NCBI GenBank assembly: GCA_009773555.1
Contig: WSXZ01000068.1
Span: forward strand, 1-44,853
DNA length: 44,853 bases
Origin: Methylocystaceae bacterium
Lineage (GTDB): Bacteria; Pseudomonadota; Alphaproteobacteria; Rhizobiales; Beijerinckiaceae
Direction of reading: 5' to 3'
Positions within the stretch are counted from its first letter, which is position 1, and each line of letters opens with the position of its first letter. Shown here one piece after another: positions 27,424 through 36,259 of this stretch. Below the pieces are notes generated by a model that was not told the origin of the DNA, did not search any database, and saw nothing but the letters and a program-made list of their open reading frames with translations. Made by a program: the position numbers and the translations under genes.

Positions 27424-27458
27424 TCGGGGCCGGCCGGTAGGGCCGGCCCTTTTTTGCG
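27424..27458 (+). terminator. Strong rho-independent terminator
   Basis: A perfect 9-bp stem (GGGCCGGCC with GGCCGGCCC) with a 5-base loop is followed directly by TTTTTT. It is the clearest intrinsic terminator in the window. The only upstream plus-strand candidates within 1 kb are the small ORF or an unannotated RNA at about 27,170-27,410. Confidence 0.85.
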
Positions 27459-27611
27459 CCGCCTGCTGGGCTTTTTTCTAGGGTCTTGGCGGACGTAAAC
27501 GCGTATATTTCCGTCAGATATTTGCATCGTGGTGGGTTGGCTGCTTGCTCCGTGAGAGCCGGTTTGATAGGCGGAGCCGACCGTGCCTCTCGATTCTGTG
27601 CAGCGTGTCCC

Positions 27612-28322
27612 ATGAGCGTCAGCACCATCACATCCGGCGTCTTATGCGTCGGCGCCGCATTGCCCGATCCGCCGTTCGAATTCATGGAGGACGGGGAAGC
27701 TCGCGGCTTCGACATCGAGCTGATGCAGGCGGTCGCCGCCGAGCTCGGTCTCGCTTGGCGGCTCGCTCCTTATACGGGCGCGGATTTCAACGGCATCTTC
27801 GAGGGACTCGCGCGCGGAACGTGGGATTGCGTCGCGTCCGGGGCGACGATCACGCCCGACCGGCTACGGCTGGCGTCGTTCTGCACGCCTTACATCCGAT
27901 CTGGCCAGAGTCTCGTTTGCAATGTCGAGGCGACGCCGAGCGTCAGGTCGATCGACGATTTGCGCGGCATGATCCTTGGCGTGCAGCAGGGCAATACCTC
28001 CGAGCCAGTGGCGCATCGCCTCAAGGATGAAGGTCGGATCGCCGAAGCGCGCACCTATGCATATCACGACATCGGCGCGATGTTGGATGACCTGTCGGCC
28101 GGAAAGATCGGCGCGGTGATGAAGCTCGCTCCCGTGATGCGCTGGATGATCAGGGATCGTCCGCAATTGCGCATCGTGCAGGACGGGATCACGGATGAGA
28201 GGCTCGGCGTCGCAGTTCGCCTCGGCGACGACGCCTTGCGCACGGCGATAAACGACGCCCAAGCGCGATTGCACAAAAGCGGCGCGCTCCCGCAGTTGGT
28301 GAAGAAATGGCTCCAGACGTAA
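27612..28322 (+). CDS. Solute-binding protein family 3-like protein lacking a signal peptide
   Basis: From ATG 27,612 the product is 236 residues with the two-lobed fold of amino-acid ABC transporter binding proteins. LCVGAALPDPPFEFMEDG opens it, then GFDIELMQAVAAELGL, WDCVASGATITPDR (ligand site), IDDLRGMILGVQQGNTSE (hinge) and LGVAVRLGDDALRTAIN. Transport members carry a signal peptide or lipobox; this one begins almost at the first strand, and the frame extended to 27,486 adds no signal either. No permease or ATPase gene is near. It may act in the cytosol as a sensor or enzyme (some relatives are dehydratases), or the true N-terminus has been lost. The next gene, a cupin, overlaps by 16 bases. 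Confidence 0.75.
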   Translation: MSVSTITSGVLCVGAALPDPPFEFMEDGEARGFDIELMQAVAAELGLAWRLAPYTGADFNGIFEGLARGTWDCVASGATITPDRLRLASFCTPYIRSGQSLVCNVEATPSVRSIDDLRGMILGVQQGNTSEPVAHRLKDEGRIAEARTYAYHDIGAMLDDLSAGKIGAVMKLAPVMRWMIRDRPQLRIVQDGITDERLGVAVRLGDDALRTAINDAQARLHKSGALPQLVKKWLQT

Positions 28323-28681
28323 TCCGCTGCATTCACCTGTATACGGGGAGCGACGGCCGTTCGCACGTCGACCATATCGCGCTTCCGTTGGGAGCCGTAA
28401 CGCCAGCGAAATCGGCGCGTTTCGAGGAGACCGCGCCCGGCGCCTCGCGCGACTGGCACACTGCGCCATGCGAGCAATTCGTCGTCACGCTCTCCGGAAC
28501 TTTGGAGTTCACCACGCGCGATGGCGAGACGTTTGTGCTGCGCCCAGGCGACATACTGCTGGCGTCCGACACGGCGGGAACCGGACATCGCTGGCGGCTC
28601 ATCGACGATCAGCCGTGGCGACGCCTTTACGTCGAGCTGGCCGCTCCCTTATTTCCCGCGGGCGCCGGTCTCGAGATCTGA
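28307..28681 (+). CDS. Cupin domain protein
   Basis: The 124-residue single-domain cupin shows the first motif as WHTAPCEQFVVTLSGTLEF and the second around FVLRPGDILLASD with HRWRL. The metal His/Glu set is reduced: His in WHTAP and the Glu in CEQF are present, and the late His is in TGHRW. The beta-barrel may bind a small carboxylic acid. The start overlaps the binding-protein gene by 16 bases, so the two are probably co-translated and may handle the same ligand. No signal peptide is seen. Confidence 0.75.
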   Translation: MAPDVIRCIHLYTGSDGRSHVDHIALPLGAVTPAKSARFEETAPGASRDWHTAPCEQFVVTLSGTLEFTTRDGETFVLRPGDILLASDTAGTGHRWRLIDDQPWRRLYVELAAPLFPAGAGLEI

Positions 28682-28741
28682 CTTTGCGCGCACGCCAGCG
28701 TCCGCGCTGCGCCAACGTCGCTCCGCTCGCCGACCGCGGCG

Positions 28742-29563
28742 TCAAGGATCGAGATGGCTCACTAGGTCCTGGATCTGGCCCGCGAGGCGTTCGGCGACGC
28801 AGGCATAGCCGGCGTCGTTCATATGGAGACCGTCAGGCGCGAGCAGAGGCTCGACGCCGCCCCCCGGCGCCGCATCGAGCGTCTTCATCAAATGGTAGCG
28901 CGAAAAAAGGCAGATGTGCTCCTTCTCCGCGACGCGCTCTAACGTCTCGACGAAACGCTCGTAACGAGCTGGATCTTGGACCTTTTTGATGAATTGCGGA
29001 TCGACGAGCAGCACGTCGCTCTTATGGCGCTCGATCGACAGGATGCCGCGTTCGACCACCGCTTCGAACTTCGGCTCGGAGACCGATGCGGTCAGCGCGT
29101 CATTGGTCCCGACCTGCCAGAGCACGAGATCCGGCTTGATGCGGTCGAGTTCAACATTCAGGCGCTGGAGCGTGCGGTCCGCCGTTTCGCCGGCTTTCCC
29201 GGCGTTGATGACCTCAACATTCGCTCCGGGAAATCTTTGCTCGAGCGCGAGTTCGAGCCGAGCCGGATAGGCGGCCGCCGGCGAAGAAGCGCCGATGCCT
29301 TGCGTCGATGACGAGCCGATTGCGAGCACATGGACGGGCATTTTCGCCCGCAGACGTGCGGCTGTGCGTCTCAGAGCAGCGCCTCTCGCCGGCATACGAA
29401 CTGGCGTGGCCGCGCAGCGACTGCGCGGAATCAGTTCGACCGCGAGGCCGGGCCAGGACGCTATGCAAGCGAGGCCGGTCAGCGCGTGAAGGAAAGCTCT
29501 TCGGCCTGGACGAAGTCCGCTGGCGCAGCGGTCGCCGCCAGAGGCGGTGTGCGATATCTGCAT
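28742..29563 (-). CDS. SGNH/GDSL-family hydrolase with N-terminal export signal
   Basis: The 273-residue protein has a twin-Arg-like start (GRRAFLHALTGLACIASW, about 19-36), so it is likely exported, perhaps by Tat. The SGNH blocks are complete: GSSSTQG (nucleophile Ser), NAGKAGE (Gly), VGTND (Asn) and DGLHMND (Asp/His). Such enzymes remove acyl esters from sugars or lipids. The ATG at 29,563 places the first 85 bases inside the upstream opgC-like gene; the export signal is coded in this overlap, so the long start is needed. Tight overlap with an acyltransferase suggests a shared periplasmic glycan substrate. Confidence 0.85.
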   Translation of the reverse strand: MQISHTASGGDRCASGLRPGRRAFLHALTGLACIASWPGLAVELIPRSRCAATPVRMPARGAALRRTAARLRAKMPVHVLAIGSSSTQGIGASSPAAAYPARLELALEQRFPGANVEVINAGKAGETADRTLQRLNVELDRIKPDLVLWQVGTNDALTASVSEPKFEAVVERGILSIERHKSDVLLVDPQFIKKVQDPARYERFVETLERVAEKEHICLFSRYHLMKTLDAAPGGGVEPLLAPDGLHMNDAGYACVAERLAGQIQDLVSHLDP

Positions 29564-30618
29564 TCCAAGAAGCTCGCGAGTTTGTGGAGAGTCCAGAGTC
29601 CGGCGAGAACGAAGACGACGTCGAAAAACGGAGAGCTGATCGCCGTGGCGTTCAGAATTTGTCCGATCACACTCAGGAGACTGCCGGCGCTGAATATGGC
29701 GAGGCTATGTCTCCCCAGAAGCGATGTGGCCGCGAAGACGGGCGTTGTTTTAAGCCATCTTGTGAGGCCCGAACAATAGAGAACATAGGCGAGGGCAAGA
29801 AAGTCGACAATTCTGATGACGCCAAGCTCCGTCTTGCCCCGATCCAGATGGGCCGACGCGACATCGGCGATCTCGGGAATTAACCCGATGAAATTGCTAG
29901 AGATAAGCGCGGCGCCAAGAGTAAACGTCAAGGCAAGGCGATAGGCTCCCGCGTGAATCGGGAGCTTGCCGTCCTGTATGACCAGACCTGCGAAAATACC
30001 TAAGGCAAACATCAATTGCCAGGTCATCGGATTGAAGAACCAGACGCCGGGCTCCGGCCAGGAGGGCAGGTTCGCGCCGGTAAAGCGCGCGAGCGCGTAG
30101 ATTCCGGCCGACACGAGCAGCATCCGCCAGCGATTACGCAGTCCCGCAAGGAAGAGCAAAGGCGCGAAGATCAAGAGCGCGACATAGAGGGGGAGAATAT
30201 TGAAATAGCCGATCTGATGCCCGAGCGTCGCGACGCCAACCAAGCCCCGCAGCGGATCGACGAAAGGCGCTGAGCGGCCGTGTTCGGCGAGGAATTGTTC
30301 TTGACCGGTCAGAAGGGTCGCGGCGCCAAAGAGCGCGAGCGCGACGACGGTGAGGCCAATATGCGTTGCGTAAAGCCGCACGGTGCGCGACAGCAAAGGC
30401 GCGGAGGCCGTCCATTTCGGGGCTGTCTTGAAGCGGCGACTGTAGGCGAGCGCCACGGACAGACCGGACAGGAAGACGAAGGCCTCGGCCGCGTCGGAAA
30501 ATCCGTAGTTCCGGGGCGTCAGATAGCCGAGAATATTGCCTGGTATATGGTTGACGAAGATCGCCGCCAACACGGCGCCCCGCCAGAAATCAATCGATTC
30601 GATTCGTTTTCCCGGCAC
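29479..30618 (-). CDS. opgC: OpgC-family membrane acyltransferase
   Basis: The 379-residue protein has about ten membrane helices and the OpgC family start, with IDFWRGAVLAAIFVNHIPGN (catalytic-type Asp-Phe-Trp-Arg and His-x-Pro), then FSDAAEAFVFLSGLSVA, GHQIGYFNILPLYVALL and WFFNPMTWQLMFALG. OpgC adds succinyl groups to osmoregulated periplasmic glucans. The GTG start follows AGGGAGAAG at about 6 bases. No opgG/opgH glucan synthesis gene is in the window. A palindrome lies just upstream (30,647-30,662). The overlapping SGNH hydrolase is unusual company. Confidence 0.9.
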   Translation of the reverse strand: MPGKRIESIDFWRGAVLAAIFVNHIPGNILGYLTPRNYGFSDAAEAFVFLSGLSVALAYSRRFKTAPKWTASAPLLSRTVRLYATHIGLTVVALALFGAATLLTGQEQFLAEHGRSAPFVDPLRGLVGVATLGHQIGYFNILPLYVALLIFAPLLFLAGLRNRWRMLLVSAGIYALARFTGANLPSWPEPGVWFFNPMTWQLMFALGIFAGLVIQDGKLPIHAGAYRLALTFTLGAALISSNFIGLIPEIADVASAHLDRGKTELGVIRIVDFLALAYVLYCSGLTRWLKTTPVFAATSLLGRHSLAIFSAGSLLSVIGQILNATAISSPFFDVVFVLAGLWTLHKLASFLECRYRTPPLAATAAPADFVQAEELSFTR

Positions 30619-30646
30619 GATCTTCTCCCTGACACGCGCGCGACCC

Positions 30647-30662
30647 GTTTATCATAGTAAAC
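30647..30662. promoter_or_regulatory. Palindrome upstream of opgC, possible operator or promoter
   Basis: GTTTATCATAGTAAAC is an imperfect 16-bp palindrome 29 bases before the opgC GTG, between divergent opgC and glycerol dehydrogenase genes. On the minus strand it contains TATGAT, close to a -10 box; no clear -35 was seen. It is AT-rich in a GC-rich context. Confidence 0.35.
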
Positions 30663-30874
30663 GATATTGGGAAGCCGACGGGAGCTGCTGCACGTCATGT
30701 AGGCTCCCCAATCTTATGCGGACGCGCGCAACTTTCAGACGCTTGCCATCGGACTTTGCTGCGCCCCGCTAAGCACGACGATCACCGGGATCACACGATG
30801 GCTGGGCTCAAGCCAATACATTGCGTTGCGACGTCATTTGCTCTCAAATCGCCGCCCTGCACGCATGACGACGG

Positions 30875-31993
30875 ATGGCCCGCATGTTGACGGTTTTCTG
30901 CGCACCCGCGAGATATGTTCAGGGTCGCGACGCCACGATGGCGCTCGCCTCCGAACTGGCGCGGCTCGGCATTGCGGGAAAGGCGCTGATCATCGCGAGT
31001 CCGACCGCGCGCAAGGCGTTGGAGCCGGTTTGGCGCGAGACGTTCCCAGCCGCCGGACTCGACTTTGCGATTCTCGATTTCGGCGGGGAGTGCTCCTTTG
31101 CGGAGATTTCCCGCGGCAAGGAAGAGGCGCGCCGGGTCTCGGCCGCGTCGATCGTTGGCGCCGGCGGCGGCAAGACATTGGACGCCGCCCGCGCCGTCGC
31201 CGCGGAACTTGAGCTTCCCGTCGCCTGCTGTCCAACGACGGCGTCGAGCGACGCGCCCTGCAGCGCGCTTTCGGTCGTCTACACCGATGACGGGGCATTC
31301 GAGAAATGCCTCTTTTACCGGCGCAACCCCGATCTTGTGCTTGTCGACAGCACGGTCATCGCGCGCGCGCCGGTACGCCTGCTGATCTCGGGCATGGGCG
31401 ATGCGCTCGCCACTTTTTTCGAAGCGGACGCCACGATTCGCGCGCATCGCAAGAACGTCGCTGGCGGACTGAGCACGATCGCCGCGGCCGCGATCGCCGA
31501 ACTCTGCTACAAAACGCTCCTCAACGACGGAATAGCCGCCGTCGCCGCGGCGCGGGCAGGGGCGGTTACGCCGGCGCTGGAACGCATCATCGAAGCCAAC
31601 ACGCTGCTCTCCGGCCTCGGGTTCGAGTCGGGCGGCCTTGCGGTGGCGCATTCGGTCCACAATGGGCTGACGGCCGCGCCGGAAACGCATGATCGGCTGC
31701 ATGGCGAAAAGGTCGCTTTCGGCACGCTGGTGCAGCTCGTTCTGGAAGGACGGACGTGTTCGACGGTCGATGAAGCGATGGGATTTTGCCTCTCGGTCGG
31801 CTTGCCTGTGACGCTTGCCGAACTCGGGCTCGAAAATCTGTCGCGCGAGACGGCGCGGGCGATCGCCGAGCGCGCCGTCGCCGTCGGCGAGAGCGCGCAT
31901 AACGAACCTTTCGAGGTGACCGCCGCGTCTCTCATGGACGCGATTTATGCCGCCGACTCCATGGGCGTCGCCTTCAAGGCGCGCGCTTCATAG
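30875..31993 (+). CDS. gldA: Glycerol dehydrogenase (iron-containing alcohol dehydrogenase family)
   Basis: The 372-residue protein oxidises glycerol to dihydroxyacetone with NAD, by family. It has the NAD-binding VGAGGGKTLDAAR loop, PTTASSDAPCSALSV, and metal ligands in GMGDALATFFEA (Asp), LAVAHSVHNG (His) and HGEKVAFG (His). These are the GldA-specific contexts. An alternative start is the next ATG three codons on. The gene is complete and runs convergent with the GMC oxidoreductase, 21 bases apart. Together with the nearby transaldolase-like gene and sugar dehydrogenase it points to polyol or triose handling. Confidence 0.9.
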   Translation: MARMLTVFCAPARYVQGRDATMALASELARLGIAGKALIIASPTARKALEPVWRETFPAAGLDFAILDFGGECSFAEISRGKEEARRVSAASIVGAGGGKTLDAARAVAAELELPVACCPTTASSDAPCSALSVVYTDDGAFEKCLFYRRNPDLVLVDSTVIARAPVRLLISGMGDALATFFEADATIRAHRKNVAGGLSTIAAAAIAELCYKTLLNDGIAAVAAARAGAVTPALERIIEANTLLSGLGFESGGLAVAHSVHNGLTAAPETHDRLHGEKVAFGTLVQLVLEGRTCSTVDEAMGFCLSVGLPVTLAELGLENLSRETARAIAERAVAVGESAHNEPFEVTAASLMDAIYAADSMGVAFKARAS

Positions 31994-32014
31994 CAGGCAA
32001 GCTCCAGCGCGCGA

Positions 32015-33572
32015 CTATTCCTTCAAGGATGAAAGAACGGCGTCGGCGGCGCGCAGGGCGAGCGCGGCGATGGTGAGCGTCGGGTTGGCGGTTCCGCCGG
32101 TCGGGAACACGGCGGCGCCAATCAGAAAAAGATTTCGGTGCGCGTGGGCGCGCAGGTTTTTGTCGACGACCGACGTCCCCGGGTCCGCGCCCATCCGCGC
32201 GGTGCCCATGATATGGCCGGCGCCTTGCGCGTCGTCCTTGTGCCAAAAGGCTTCCACGCCGATCTTCGCAAACATGTCTTCATGCAGATGTTTGGCGTTG
32301 CCGAGCGCGCGTTCGGTGTAGCGGTCGAGTTGAAAGTAGATGGCTGGGCGCGGCAGACCGGTCTTTTCGATTTGCGCCCGATCCAACGTCACCCTGTTGC
32401 TGGCCAAGGGCAATTGCTCCGTCAATGCGGCCACGCGAATGTGACGCGATGTCTGCTCCTTGAGCGCCGTGTCGAGCGCCTTTCCGCGCAGGCCGCTCAG
32501 CGCCAGTTCGCGCGCGGTCGATTCAGGCGCTCCCGTCGGCCAATTCCACCCTTCATTGCCAAATTCGAATCTCAAGGCCGAATTTGCGCCGCGGTCCTTC
32601 AGATCTCGATAGTTCTCGATCCCCGACGTCGCCCCAGGTCCGCGATAAGGCCAGACAGGTTGGCGTGCGAGCGCCCAGCTGAGCTGGATCGGATGGTCCA
32701 TCAGATTTCGGCCGAGCTGATCCGAGCGATTGGCGACGCCGCCAGGAAAGGACTCGGAGGCCGAGGTCAGCAGAAGCCGCGGCGTCTCGACGCCGTTGCC
32801 GGCGACGCAGACGGCGCGCGCGAACACGCGTCCGGTCGCGCCATCGGATCGTATGAACCTGACCGCTTCGACGCGCGCGCGCGACGTGAATGGTCGCGTC
32901 ATATTTCGCTTGGATCGGACAGATGGGAATGCAGCTGGCGCTGCCGTGACAGGCCGGTCGATCGCCGGACGCCTTCGAGAGGCGCGCCTGCGGCGTCGGG
33001 CGGACCTTATAGTCGGCCTCCTGCAACGCATTGCGCCATGCGCGATCGAGAAAGCTCTGTGCGATCGGCGGAAACGGGTAGGGCGCGGAGCGTGGCGAGC
33101 CAAGATCGTCGTCATTGTCTCCGGCGACTTCCAGCTCTTGTTCCGCCTCGCAATACCATGGCTCAAGATCGGCGTATGAGATCGGCCAGTCAACGGCGAG
33201 GCCGAAGCGCGATTTCATCTCGAAATCGTCGGGAACCAGTCGAATGGCGGTTCCGAGCCAGTGCCACGTCGTGCCGCCCACCTGGCGCAAATAGGTCGAG
33301 TTGAACGGGCGAGGCCCTTTCTGCGCGTAGAACGCATAGGGCTTGTCCGACTCCGGATGCGGCGCGAACGCGGCTTGCTCATAGGCCGACTCGGGAGTCT
33401 TTGCAGAAGCGCTCTGGAATCGTCTCACCGAGGCGGCGCGGTCCACGCGCGGGCCGGCCTCCATAATAATGACTGTCGCGCCTTTGCGCGCGACGCGCGA
33501 GGCGATCAAGGCGCCGGCGACGCCAGAGCCTATGACCAATACGTCGGCATGAAGATCCATGTGAGGCGTCAC
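32015..33572 (-). pseudogene. GMC-type FAD sugar/polyol dehydrogenase large subunit, frameshifted by internal deletion
   Basis: The first frame (33,572 to about 32,900) has DVLVIGSGVAGALIASRVA (FAD loop), YLRQVGGTTWHWLGTAIR, a Cys cluster in CHGSASCIPICPIQAKYDA and ends after ATIHV. A second frame (about 32,900 to 32,015) goes on with RVEAVRFIRSDG, CVAGNGVETPRLLL, the catalytic-type HKDDAQGAGHIMGTARMG and GGTANPTLTIAALALRAAD. The family has roughly 25-30 residues between the two parts, so a short deletion in a GCGCGC run plus frameshift is likely. These are periplasmic flavoenzymes (gluconate, fructose or sorbitol dehydrogenases). The start GTG overlaps the small-subunit stop. No cytochrome c subunit follows. 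Confidence 0.85.
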
Positions 33573-34006
33573 TTCCCGATTGGAGCGAGCGCCCAGCCGG
33601 CGCCATCATCCCGGGGAATGCCTCTTGGACCGGAAAAGCCCATTGCATCCCACATGAGTGCGCCCGTGTAATCGACGCAAATCATGCGTTCAGAGACGAC
33701 GGTTTGACCGGAATACCAGTCCGCCACAATTCTTCGCGCAAGACCGTCCGAGCCTTTATCTTGTAGAGGGTCCATGCTGCTCAATGCGCCGCGATCGAGT
33801 CCAAGACTCTGCAGATAAATCCGAGCCGAATCGACAGGCAGACGCGTGCGTCCCGTTAGCTCGGCGCTGAGGCGTAGAAAGATTTCGAGATCGGAAGTCT
33901 CCGCAAGTCCGGTCCGATTCGTAATGCAGGGCGTGAGTGCGCCGAGCGCGCAGCCGATCAGAAGCTTCCGACGCGAGACGTCACGATCCTTTGCCCGCAT
34001 TTGCAT
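33569..34006 (-). CDS. Small (Tat-exported) subunit of FAD-dependent sugar/polyol dehydrogenase
   Basis: The 145-residue protein begins with a twin-arginine signal (SRRKLLIGCALGALT, about 11-25). The mature domain has FLRLSAELTGRTRLP, RRIVADWYSGQTV and the end MWDAMGFSGPRGIP, typical of the sorbitol/fructose/gluconate dehydrogenase small subunit, which carries the folded flavin subunit through the Tat system. The stop overlaps the large-subunit GTG by four bases, so the two are coupled. With the large subunit broken, this subunit has probably lost its partner. Confidence 0.85.
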   Translation of the reverse strand: MQMRAKDRDVSRRKLLIGCALGALTPCITNRTGLAETSDLEIFLRLSAELTGRTRLPVDSARIYLQSLGLDRGALSSMDPLQDKGSDGLARRIVADWYSGQTVVSERMICVDYTGALMWDAMGFSGPRGIPRDDGAGWALAPIGK

Positions 34007-34042
34007 TCTTGCTTCCTAAAAGTTTCCGGCCGGGCCCGCTCT

Positions 34043-34686
34043 TCAGCGCTCCGATGCGATCTTCTCGTCAAACGCCTTGATTGCTTTCTGCGATGGTGAA
34101 GACGTCAGCAAGTCGTCGAGAACGGACGGCGGCGCCGTGATGTCGCGACTATATCGAAGTCCAACTTCGACAGTTTGTCGATCGGGGAAACTTGCAAGCA
34201 GTAAGGTCCGTTCGGCGCTCTTGAATCTCTTTCATGCCGCATGAGCCTGCCGAGATATACCGCGACGCCATCCGCGCCCGCTTCCATTGCGACATAGGCT
34301 TGCGCCGCTGTGAACACCGCCGTCGCGAGAGAGGCGCAGCCTATGTCTTTCAGCGCCTGGCAGCACGCGAGGCTCGGCGCCGTCGGCGCAAGTTTGATCC
34401 AAAGCTTTTTTTCGCGCGCAGTCTTCAGGTCGTCGAGATAGAGAATTGCTTGCCGCCGGGTCTCGTCCGGACCTCCAACCGACTGGATCATCAGCTGCCG
34501 AATCGCGCCGATCTCAGCAGACATTCTGCAGAGCTTGCGCGCGGCGGCGACGTATTCATCCAACGACAAAGCTTCCGCGCCGGCGGCCCGGGCCATCAGC
34601 GCCGGATTGGTCGTGAACCCCTGCACGCCCGGAAATTTCAGCGCGTTCAGGATAGCGTTTTGATCCGCCGTATCGACGAGCAGCAT
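34043..34686 (-). pseudogene. Transaldolase/fructose-6-phosphate aldolase-like protein, frameshifted near the C-terminus
   Basis: The TIM-barrel frame starts at 34,686 with MLLVDTADQNAILNALK, FTTNPALMARA (substrate loop Asn), KLWIKLAPT (Schiff-base Lys region) and ATAVFTAAQAYVAMEAGADG, a good match to the short transaldolase/FSA group. At about 34,214-34,219 the frame shifts: the stop-free continuation AERTLLLASFPDRQTVEVGL, then DITAPPSVLDDLL and KAIKAFDEKIASER, ends at 34,043 and is the true C-terminus. A 2-base GC insertion or 1-base loss explains it. Read straight through, the gene gives a 193-residue protein with a wrong tail. Confidence 0.8.
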
Positions 34687-34718
34687 CGCGTCTCACTTTA
34701 TTCTGGCCGAGGCCGTGG

Positions 34719-35459
34719 TCACGCAGGCTTTTTCCTTGCGCTCAACACGACGCTTTTCGGATTGGCGAGAATTGCGTCCCAGAAGTTTTGTCCGTAACGC
34801 TCAATTCCTTCCTTAGACACGGCGAAGGGCGTCCATTCGGCGTCAGCAAACCCCGCCTGCGCCAGCGCGTCCTCGTAAGCGCGACGGCTCCACTGGGTGA
34901 ATTCGATCCGAAATTTTTCCTCGCCGACAAACGTCATCCGCACGCGCAGGCGCATGGGACCTTCACCGATCTCCTCGAGAAAAAACCCATAAGGAAGCGT
35001 ATCCTCGCGGCCGTTGACGAAGTCCGGATTGGGCACGACGGCGACCAATCTGCCGTCGGGAATCACATTCGCCGCTACAGACCTGAACATTTGCGCAAGC
35101 GTCTGCTCGTCCTCGGCATAATTGAACAGAAAGGCGGCGGTCGCGACGTCGAATGAACCAAAAACGGCCATCGTCGCGGCGTCGCCGACTTCGTAGGTGA
35201 CGCCAAGTGGATTTTGGACCTCTTCATGCCGCGCGGCTTCAATCATCGCGGGCGACAGATCCACGCCGAGCACATTCTTGGCGCCAAGTCTTTTGAGAAG
35301 CCGGGAATAATGGCCAGTCCCGCATGCGTAGTCGATGGCGTTCACGCCTGAAACATCGCCGAGAACCGATTGGACGGTTGGCGTTTCAAGGAAATTCGTA
35401 TGGTCATCCTTCCGCGCCGCCGAATATTGCCGGCTGATTGTTTGATACTGGTTCCGCAT
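34719..35459 (-). CDS. Class I SAM-dependent methyltransferase
   Basis: The 246-residue protein has a Rossmann methyltransferase fold: motif I is DYACGTGHYSRLL, then GVDLSPAMIEAAR (ribose-binding acid), VGDAATM and FDVATAAFLFNYA. The C-terminal part has DTLPYGFFLEEIGEG and a SAM-lid-like region with FTQWSRRAYEDALAQAGF. The substrate is probably a small molecule (a ToxA- or UbiE-like group), but it is not assigned. It starts at ATG 35,459 and lies 32 bases upstream of the transaldolase-like gene on the same strand. Complete. Confidence 0.85.
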   Translation of the reverse strand: MRNQYQTISRQYSAARKDDHTNFLETPTVQSVLGDVSGVNAIDYACGTGHYSRLLKRLGAKNVLGVDLSPAMIEAARHEEVQNPLGVTYEVGDAATMAVFGSFDVATAAFLFNYAEDEQTLAQMFRSVAANVIPDGRLVAVVPNPDFVNGREDTLPYGFFLEEIGEGPMRLRVRMTFVGEEKFRIEFTQWSRRAYEDALAQAGFADAEWTPFAVSKEGIERYGQNFWDAILANPKSVVLSARKKPA

Positions 35460-35864
35460 AAGCGTGCTCCGAAAATTACGATGACATATTAAGTCTGGCG
35501 GAAGCTATTCTCTCCGCCCCAAAAAGTGGCGATCCGCGGCTTCGATGAAAAGCGGCGTGGCCTCAAAGGCTGGATTTTTTTTCTATGCAGGTTCCGTGGC
35601 GATACACAGTTGCTGGTTACCCCGCGCCGTCTCCATTCGGCCACGCCGTGTCGCGGCGGCGCCATGCGCTGATGACGCTCAACGTCGCGGCGATGCCGCG
35701 TCATGAAGATGACGAATGGCGTTGACGGAAATTTCCGCCTGCGCAGCAGCGCGCAAAGCAAGATGAGATCGCCTTTTGACATCTTCAGCGAAAGCGAACT
35801 GCTTGCCCTGTCGCGCTCTCTCGCGAGCCTGCGTTGAGACTGCGCCGCCGTCTGGGCGCGCCTT
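35460..35864. other. Gene-free stretch
   Basis: A minus-strand frame at about 35,840-35,690 reads GKQFAFAEDVKRRSHLALRA, then EISVNAIRHLHDAA and a stop. It is protein-like but has no start, so it may be the end of a lost gene. No other support for coding. Confidence 0.35.
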
Positions 35865-36203
35865 TTACATGCCCTGGACGACAGGTTCGCCGGCGCTGAG
35901 CCAGGCGAGGATGCCGCCGCCAAAATGCGTATTGGCGTCACGACGTCCCAAAAGCCGCGCTTGCTCCATCGCTGACACCGAACGCTTGCCGGAGCGGCAA
36001 TAGATGATCACTTGCTGGCCCTCGCCGGCGACCGGCAGTTGGCTCGGATCGAACTTCGACAGCGGATTGAACAGCGCGCCGGCGATGTGGCCCGCCGCAT
36101 ATTCGTCAGCCTCTCGCACGTCGACAAGCAGGACCCGCCCTGTTGCGAGTCCTGACTTCAACTCCTCCAGACTGATGTCATTGAACTGATTGCCTGCGCT
36201 CAT
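35865..36203 (-). CDS. Rhodanese-like domain protein
   Basis: The 112-residue single rhodanese domain has VLLVDVREADEYAAGHI, the active-site loop IIYCRSGKRS with catalytic Cys, and GGGILAWLSAGEPV at the end. Such proteins move sulfane sulfur in the cytosol. The ATG at 36,203 follows GGAGGAAT at a good distance; a longer frame to 36,251 has no such site. It is downstream of ppc on the same strand by about 60 bases. No odd residues. Confidence 0.88.
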   Translation of the reverse strand: MSAGNQFNDISLEELKSGLATGRVLLVDVREADEYAAGHIAGALFNPLSKFDPSQLPVAGEGQQVIIYCRSGKRSVSAMEQARLLGRRDANTHFGGGILAWLSAGEPVVQGM

Positions 36204-36259
36204 GACGCTTATTCCTCCGATCGATCCTTCGCATGATGACTTCGCGGTCAAGGCGTCGC

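Noticed and set aside
35690-35840. Protein-like minus-strand frame possibly from a lost gene
   Set aside because: About 45 residues without a start or recognisable family; kept only as a note in the gene-free stretch.
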